43,371 nt of DNA from IMG/VR virus record IMGVR_UViG_3300036846_000730, positions 1 through 43,371 of that record; one strand, 5' to 3'. A program made the position numbers and the translations under genes. This document shows positions 38,713 through 43,371 of this stretch, in pieces. The notes beneath the pieces are model-generated. The model had not been told where the DNA came from, made no database searches, and saw nothing but the letters and a program-made list of their open reading frames with translations. How positions within the stretch are numbered: position 1 is the first letter of the stretch; each line of letters opens with the position of its first letter. The stretch is from a virus.

Positions 38713-40893
38713 ATGGCGACCAGCTACCGCTCGAGCTCGAAGACGCCGCCCGACGAGGCGGTCCTGATCGAGCAGACGATCGACCTGGCGAACGGCCTGC
38801 GCTCGAGCTTCAAGAAGCGCGACCTGCTCTACCAGGCGATCGACGAGATCATCTTCCAGGAGCTGGCGGTCGAGATCCCGCACGCGTACAAGAAGACCGC
38901 GCTCGAGGTGCGCACGCCGCTCGCCATGCACATGGCGAACACGGTGGCCGCGGCGCTGACCGTCAACCCGCTCACCATCCAGTTCCGCCCGATCGCCTTC
39001 GGCGACATCGCCCAGAGCAATGCCACCCTGCGCGAGAAGTTCTTCGAGGCATCCTGGGCCAGGCAGGAGCAGGAAGCCAATCGGCAGCTCCTGCGGCTGT
39101 TCATGTACGCACTGGCCACCAAGGGCGCGGCGGTGCTGAAGACGGTGGAGCGCACGCAGACCGCCTGGTCGGACTACACCAGCCAGCAACAGGCGCTCGA
39201 GCAGCAGCTAGCGTACGAGCGGGACTTCGACCAGGATGCGAAGGACCGTGTCTACCACGCCGAGACCGAGCAGATGAAGCTGGCGCTGCCGTACCCGATC
39301 GCGACCACCGACGTGCCGCCCGAGACGTTCTACTTCAACAAGAACGAGAACGGCTTCACCGCCTGCGTGGAGATCAAACAGGTGCCCTACCTGGAGGCGC
39401 TCGAGCGCTTCGGGACGGCGCTCGATAGCCACGGCCAGGTGATGCGGCCGAACGACTACGAGAACCTGGACCAGCGCGCGATGGGCCTGGCTCGAGCTCA
39501 GTCGCGCGAGCTGATGACGGGCACCGACCAGACCGTGACCATCGTCGAAGCCTGGGACTACCAGCTCGTCAGCACGGTCTGCATCGGACCCGGTCAGAGC
39601 TCGAGCGGCTCGAGCAAGCTGGGCAACGGGACGCTGGTGAAGAGCTTCCGCCACGGCTACGGGGACGCGGTGCTGAAGACGCTCCGCGGTCCGTACTTCC
39701 AGGCGCTGGGCATCACCACCAACTCGCGGAGCTTCGCGCGCGAGGGGCTTGGCGTGCTGAACGGCTTCCTGGACCTGTTCCCGTTGCTCGATAGCCTGCT
39801 CACCATCCAGGGGAACGCGGCCATGATGACCGGCTTCCCGGCGTTCAAGCGCCTGTCCCAGCCTGGCGCGGTGCCCAGCATCCCGCCCTCGGGCATGCCC
39901 TTCGGTTCCGACGGCACCGAGCGCGCCGCGGCCGAGCCGATCCGCCTGGGCGACATCTACCCGTTCGACATCGCGCCGATCGACCAGCCCAAGAGCGGCA
40001 TCCAGCTCGACACGCTGCTCAGCAACGTGCAGCAGATGGTGCAGCTCGCATTACCAACGGTAGTTCAAGGTGTGGTAGCTGGAGAACAGAGCGGATACGC
40101 GATGAATCAGGCGGCATATCTCGCTCGTCTCGCCTGGGATCCGATCGTGGCGAATGCCCAGCAGGCGCTCGCCATGCGCACCGGCTTCGAGTCCTGGCTG
40201 ATCGAGCACCACATCGGCGAGGACGTGTACGCGTGGGCCGAGGAGACGCCCAAGTCAGCCGGTGGCGGACCCAGAAGGTACCGCGGCCAGCAGAAGGCGG
40301 GCTGGATCGGGCTCGGCCCGGACGACACCAACGGCGTCCACCGTTACGAGGCGCACCTGGACATCAGCACGCCGTCGGACGACGTGGTCAAGACTCGAGC
40401 GATCGCGGAGAAGCTGCAGCTCCAGCTCATGACCTGGGAAGACGCAGCTCGAGAGATGGGCGGCAACCCCGACGAGATCGAGCACTCGAACCTGTTGCGC
40501 ATGATGAAGCAGTCCGAGCCGATCATGAACCAGCTCCAGTCGATGACGATCCAGAAGCTGGGCACGATCCAGCAGAACCAGATGCAGAACACGCCTGGAC
40601 CAGGGCCGAACGAGCTCATGCAGGCGCTCAGCGGTGGTCCGCCAGGACCGGGCGGCGCGCCGTTCCCGCCCAACCCTGGCGGTCCAGCGCCTGGCGGACC
40701 GCCGCCTGGCGGGCCCGGCGGCATCCCCGCCAATCCGGTGCCGACGCCTGGCCAGGGTCTGCCCATGCGCCCTGGACCGCCGCCGGTACCCGTCCCTGTC
40801 CGCACCGGCCCCGGTCCAGGGCCTGGGACGATCGGGCCAGGGCCGAACGTGCCGAACATGCCCATGCGGCCACCGCCGCCGGTCGGAGCGTAG
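38713..40893 (+). CDS. Portal protein (726 aa) with Pro/Gly-rich tail
   Basis: Large podovirus-type portal. The helical N-terminus (LIEQTIDLANGLRSSFKKRD) contains LAMHMANTVAAALT. Wing/stem segments follow (LRLFMYALATKGAAVLKTVE; YPIATTDVPPETFYFNKNEN), then VVQGVVAGEQSGYAMNQAAY and a helical crown (LQLQLMTWEDAAREMGGNPD). From ~630 a collagen-like GPP/GPG tail runs to the end. It follows TerL, as usual. The dodecameric ring is the DNA channel and packaging dock. Bases ~40045-40135 use more A/T-ending codons than the surroundings although the protein segment is among the most conserved-looking. Confidence 0.85.
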   Translation: MATSYRSSSKTPPDEAVLIEQTIDLANGLRSSFKKRDLLYQAIDEIIFQELAVEIPHAYKKTALEVRTPLAMHMANTVAAALTVNPLTIQFRPIAFGDIAQSNATLREKFFEASWARQEQEANRQLLRLFMYALATKGAAVLKTVERTQTAWSDYTSQQQALEQQLAYERDFDQDAKDRVYHAETEQMKLALPYPIATTDVPPETFYFNKNENGFTACVEIKQVPYLEALERFGTALDSHGQVMRPNDYENLDQRAMGLARAQSRELMTGTDQTVTIVEAWDYQLVSTVCIGPGQSSSGSSKLGNGTLVKSFRHGYGDAVLKTLRGPYFQALGITTNSRSFAREGLGVLNGFLDLFPLLDSLLTIQGNAAMMTGFPAFKRLSQPGAVPSIPPSGMPFGSDGTERAAAEPIRLGDIYPFDIAPIDQPKSGIQLDTLLSNVQQMVQLALPTVVQGVVAGEQSGYAMNQAAYLARLAWDPIVANAQQALAMRTGFESWLIEHHIGEDVYAWAEETPKSAGGGPRRYRGQQKAGWIGLGPDDTNGVHRYEAHLDISTPSDDVVKTRAIAEKLQLQLMTWEDAAREMGGNPDEIEHSNLLRMMKQSEPIMNQLQSMTIQKLGTIQQNQMQNTPGPGPNELMQALSGGPPGPGGAPFPPNPGGPAPGGPPPGGPGGIPANPVPTPGQGLPMRPGPPPVPVPVRTGPGPGPGTIGPGPNVPNMPMRPPPPVGA

Positions 40894-41397
40894 GTGGTTC
40901 GAGCTACTCGAGACGTGTACACGCTGGTCGCCGAAGACCTGGCGTACTGGCTCGAGAAGACCAGCGACGAGCTCGCCGCGGCCATGTCGCCGCAGGGTGT
41001 GGCGCCCTTCGGCGCGGTGCTCTCGGAGGCGCAGAAGGTCGCGTACTACAAGCAGGTTTTGTTCAATTCCGACGGTACGCCGAACACCAACGGCCGCACC
41101 CAGCTCCTGGCCACCCTGGGACCGCAGGGTTTCCGCCAGGTGTATACCGCGGTTATCACCGCCTACCCGTACCTGCGCATCCCGACGCCGCCGGAGCTCA
41201 CACCCGCGGGCGAGCTCGAGCCGCCGCAACAGGAGGGCCAGCACAGTGGCCAACCAAACCAGCCGCAGCCAGGCCAGTCCCCTTATCCCGGAGCAAGTGG
41301 GCAAGCTCCGCCAATCCAGCCTGCCGTTGGTGCAACCAGCTCGCGGCCGTTACCGCAAGTACACGCCGCCCGGGCGGCGCAAGCGGCGCGCGGCTGA
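40894..41397 (+). CDS. Hypothetical protein after the portal (167 aa)
   Basis: The GTG follows the portal's TAG directly. Residues 1-100 form a helical and ordered domain (VYTLVAEDLAYWLEKTSDEL; FRQVYTAVITAYPYLRIPTP). The rest is Gln/Pro/Gly-rich and overlaps the next gene by 152 bases, where this frame uses poor third-position GC and so looks less selected than the other. Possibly a portal-associated or head-completion protein. No family recognised. Confidence 0.5.
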   Translation: MVRATRDVYTLVAEDLAYWLEKTSDELAAAMSPQGVAPFGAVLSEAQKVAYYKQVLFNSDGTPNTNGRTQLLATLGPQGFRQVYTAVITAYPYLRIPTPPELTPAGELEPPQQEGQHSGQPNQPQPGQSPYPGASGQAPPIQPAVGATSSRPLPQVHAARAAQAARG

Positions 41398-41413
41398 CGG
41401 GAAGTTCGCCTGA
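41246..41413 (+). CDS. Small basic protein nested in the preceding gene (55 aa)
   Basis: AGGAGG (41231-41236) lies 9 bases before GTG. The product (VANQTSRSQASPLIPEQVGK, then a strongly basic ARGRYRKYTPPGRRKRRAAD) has typical GC-rich third positions, whereas the overlapping frame does not. The stop overlaps the next start (TGATG). The basic character suggests DNA or capsid-interior binding. Confidence 0.6.
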   Translation: MANQTSRSQASPLIPEQVGKLRQSSLPLVQPARGRYRKYTPPGRRKRRAADGKFA

Positions 41414-41586
41414 TGGCTCGAGCGAGCGTCTCCAAGCGGGTACGTAGAAAACCCCCAGCGCCGCCGCCGCAGCAGCAACTGCAGGGCATGCCGAACCCGG
41501 GCCCGTTCGCGCAGCAGCCGCCGACTGGTCAGATGCCCAATTACGCGCCGCCACCGACGGCGCCGCCGCGGAAGAAGAAACGCTGA
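41413..41586 (+). CDS. Pro/Gln-rich small protein (57 aa)
   Basis: TGATG overlaps at both ends. A basic N-terminus (MARASVSKRVRRKPPAPPPQ) is followed by a disordered Pro/Gln/Met part (PNPGPFAQQPPTGQMPNYAP) and a Lys/Arg end (RKKKR). It belongs to a row of three small basic proteins between the portal and the virion proteins. Role unknown, possibly packaged with DNA. Confidence 0.5.
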   Translation: MARASVSKRVRRKPPAPPPQQQLQGMPNPGPFAQQPPTGQMPNYAPPPTAPPRKKKR

Positions 41587-41810
41587 TGGCACTCTCCGCC
41601 GCTCGCCGCCGCCGCATGCCAGCGAGCCAGTTCGCGCTACCGGGCAAAGGCAAGGGCGCCGGCGGCAAGGGCCCCGGCGCGTACCCGGTTGACACCCCAG
41701 ACCGAGCTCGAAACGCCCTGTCTCGAGTGGCGCAGAACGGCACGCCCGCGGAGAAGGCAGCCGTGCGCCGCAAGGTGAAGTCGAAGTACCCGAGCATCGG
41801 GAAGAAGTAG
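41586..41810 (+). CDS. Conserved small basic phage protein (74 aa)
   Basis: MALSAARRRRMPASQFALPG, then a Gly/Lys loop, YPVDTPDRARNALSRVAQNG and TPAEKAAVRRKVKSKYPSIG. The motif FALP....YPIDT..RARNALSRVAQ.GTPAEKA.VR..VK.KYP.IG is a widespread small phage/bacterial module of unknown function. Start is TGATG-coupled. High charge and a helix-pair layout suggest nucleic-acid or capsid binding. Confidence 0.75.
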   Translation: MALSAARRRRMPASQFALPGKGKGAGGKGPGAYPVDTPDRARNALSRVAQNGTPAEKAAVRRKVKSKYPSIGKK

Positions 41811-41811
41811 C

Positions 41812-43371
41812 GTGGCGACCAACTACTCGAGCCTGGCCGGCACGCCGACACCCGCGGTCGGCACCGCCGACCCGCAGATGGTCACGGCGGTCTCGACCGC
41901 CCAGCAGAACGCGGCCAACACCGCCGCCACCACCGCCTACAACCAGGCCAAGCTCCAGGGCGACGCCGACACGCTGGCGTTCAACAAGGCCACCCAGGCG
42001 TACACCGAGGCGTACAACTCGGCGACCACCTTCGGCGTGAGCCCAGGCGGCACCGGTATGCCGTCCGCGGGCACGCCCACGATGGCGCAGATGAACCAGT
42101 GGGCGAGCCTGTACGGCCAGGCCGCGGCGCCCGCGAACCAGTACCAGATGACCCAGGCTGCCCAGCAGCAGCAGTTCAACCAGCAGCAGGCGCAGCAGCT
42201 CCAGTACGCCAACCTGTCGGGCACCTACACGCCGACCACGGGCGGCACGCTGAGCTCGAGCGCGAACGTCGGCCAGATCGACCAGGCGCTCCAGAACGCG
42301 CTCGGCCGCGACTACAACCAGAACGTCTTCCAGTCGATGACCCGCAACCTGCAGGGTCAGAACCTGTCGAACCCGGCCGCGCTCCAGGCGATCAACTCGG
42401 CCATCCAGACCGCCAGCCAGGGCAAGTACCAGGGTGTCGGCGACATCGCCGGCCAGCTCGGCCAGGGCACGTACACCGCACCCCAGGCGGCGCAGACGCT
42501 GGCTGCCCAGCAGCAGTACGGCGCCATGTACGGCTACGCCGGCGCGCCGACCGCGGGCGAGATGACCCAGTCGATGCAGAACCAGCTCGCCAACCAGGCG
42601 GTGGCTCAGGCGGGCGTGACGGGCGTCTACTACGCGCCCAACTACACGCCCCAGGCGCAGCAGCAGACGAGCTCCTGGGACCAGCTCAGCCAGCAGATCC
42701 AGCAGGCTGCCGGCTCGAGCTACAACGACGCCGCGGCCAAGGCGGCGTACGCCAACATGACCGGCCAGAACGTCCAGAACCTCCAGGGCGCGACCGCCAG
42801 CCCGCTCACCCAGGCGCAGGTCCAGACGCTCTACAACGCCGGCGGCGTGCCGATGACCAACCCCGGCAGCGGCGGTACCGGCGGCGTCGGTGGCCAGGGC
42901 GGGGTGCTGACGCTCCAGGCGCAGCAGCAGCAACAGCAGGCTGCCCAGGCATACCTGCAGCTCCTCAGCCAGCTCCAGGGGCCAGCCGACTACGGCAAGT
43001 ACCTGAACGTGCTCGGGAGCACGCCAGGCGGTCTGCAGAGTCTGGTGGGCGCCGCCGCGGGCCAGTACGTGCCTGGCACGGGCACCACCGGCGTCCAGCC
43101 CCAGGGTCAGACGCTCGCCAACCTGGTGAACAGCGGCACCAGCGGCTACAGCCAGGCGGGCCAGGGCTATCAGCAGCCGACCGGCAACATGCAGTACGAC
43201 GTGATGCAGGGCCAGCAGAACCAGCTCAACGCCCAGCAGCAGGCGCAGCTCAGCGGCCAGAGCGGCATGGCCGGCATGCAGGCGTTCACGGGCAACAACG
43301 CCACCGGTGGCGTCGCCGGCGGTGGCCCCGCGCCGACCGGCACGCTCGGCTGGAACGGCGTGCAGGGCGCG
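41812..43371 (+). CDS. Gln/Ala-rich putative virion protein, N-terminal 520 residues (3' end cut by the contig end)
   Basis: GTG at 41812, one base after the previous stop, opens a frame to the contig end with no stop. Residues ~20-160 are helical and Ala/Gln/Thr-rich (MVTAVSTAQQNAANTAATTA; AAQQQQFNQQQAQQLQYANL). Residues ~165-235 are a possible small domain (QIDQALQNALGRDYNQNVFQ). From residue ~238 the sequence matches the left-end gene, which supplies the missing C-terminus. The family is not recognised. It lies in the block with the polyvalent protein, so an internal or tail-tip virion protein is likely. Confidence 0.75.
   Translation, partial: MATNYSSLAGTPTPAVGTADPQMVTAVSTAQQNAANTAATTAYNQAKLQGDADTLAFNKATQAYTEAYNSATTFGVSPGGTGMPSAGTPTMAQMNQWASLYGQAAAPANQYQMTQAAQQQQFNQQQAQQLQYANLSGTYTPTTGGTLSSSANVGQIDQALQNALGRDYNQNVFQSMTRNLQGQNLSNPAALQAINSAIQTASQGKYQGVGDIAGQLGQGTYTAPQAAQTLAAQQQYGAMYGYAGAPTAGEMTQSMQNQLANQAVAQAGVTGVYYAPNYTPQAQQQTSSWDQLSQQIQQAAGSSYNDAAAKAAYANMTGQNVQNLQGATASPLTQAQVQTLYNAGGVPMTNPGSGGTGGVGGQGGVLTLQAQQQQQQAAQAYLQLLSQLQGPADYGKYLNVLGSTPGGLQSLVGAAAGQYVPGTGTTGVQPQGQTLANLVNSGTSGYSQAGQGYQQPTGNMQYDVMQGQQNQLNAQQQAQLSGQSGMAGMQAFTGNNATGGVAGGGPAPTGTLGWNGVQGA
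42509..43371. repeat. Right copy of diverged terminal repeat
   Basis: 863 bases matching 1-869 at roughly mid-90s percent identity by eye. The two in-frame 3-base differences account for the length difference of 6. Confidence 0.9.

Noticed and set aside
1-43371. Exact direct terminal repeat
   Set aside because: The two end copies differ at many positions and by two codons, so they are not a simple packaged terminal repeat.
1-43371. Integrase, attachment site, tRNA, CRISPR array, RNA polymerase
   Set aside because: None was recognised on reading both strands. The HTH_17 protein alone does not show a temperate lifestyle.

Overview
The window is a nearly complete double-stranded DNA tailed-phage genome. 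It is GC-rich (by eye mid-60s %) and almost gapless, with many ATGA, GTGA, TTGA and TGATG start/stop overlaps. The ends carry two diverged copies of the same gene segment (1-869 and 42509-43371), so the contig most likely represents a circular or circularly permuted genome of about 42.5 kb, cut inside a virion-protein gene. An HK97-type capsid protein, a large portal, a nozzle-like beta-rich protein, giant internal-virion-like proteins and no recognisable tape measure or sheath suggest a podovirus. A small secreted Rpf-like enzyme, a domain typical of Actinobacteria, points to an actinobacterial host. No integrase, tRNA or CRISPR array was seen.

Layout. (1) Rightward late genes run from 36784 to the right end and continue at the left end: TerS, TerL, portal and small basic proteins, a Gln/Ala-rich virion protein split over the contig ends, a 2797-aa polyvalent protein (lysozyme-like, C39-like peptidase and ADP-ribosyltransferase-like modules), a repeat protein, scaffold, major capsid protein (apparent ATT start), decoration and connector proteins, a collagen/S74 fibre, a nozzle-like protein, a second fibre, then a lysis cassette (cysteine-peptidase endolysin and two small membrane proteins) to about 23053. 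(2) A perfect 12-bp hairpin at 23086-23120 separates these from a leftward early region (23167-30457). That region holds about 19 small genes, many with zinc ribbons, served by four copies of a 49-bp promoter element. (3) One rightward Rpf-like gene diverges from a VRR-NUC nuclease inside the early region. (4) A rightward replication block (30595-36767) holds an OB-like protein and a single ~1478-aa polypeptide fusing primase-polymerase, DUF3987-type helicase, 3'-5' exonuclease and family A DNA polymerase.

Most striking points: the one-chain replisome protein; an iteron-like array of six direct and one inverted copies of an 11-mer inside its gene, with one direct copy in a different reading frame from the rest; the phage-borne Rpf; the repeated early promoter whose predicted transcripts all start with GGG next to the ribosome-binding site; nested genes with their own ribosome-binding sites; and the multi-enzyme giant virion protein.

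All calls come from reading the sequence. No database search, folding or alignment software was run.
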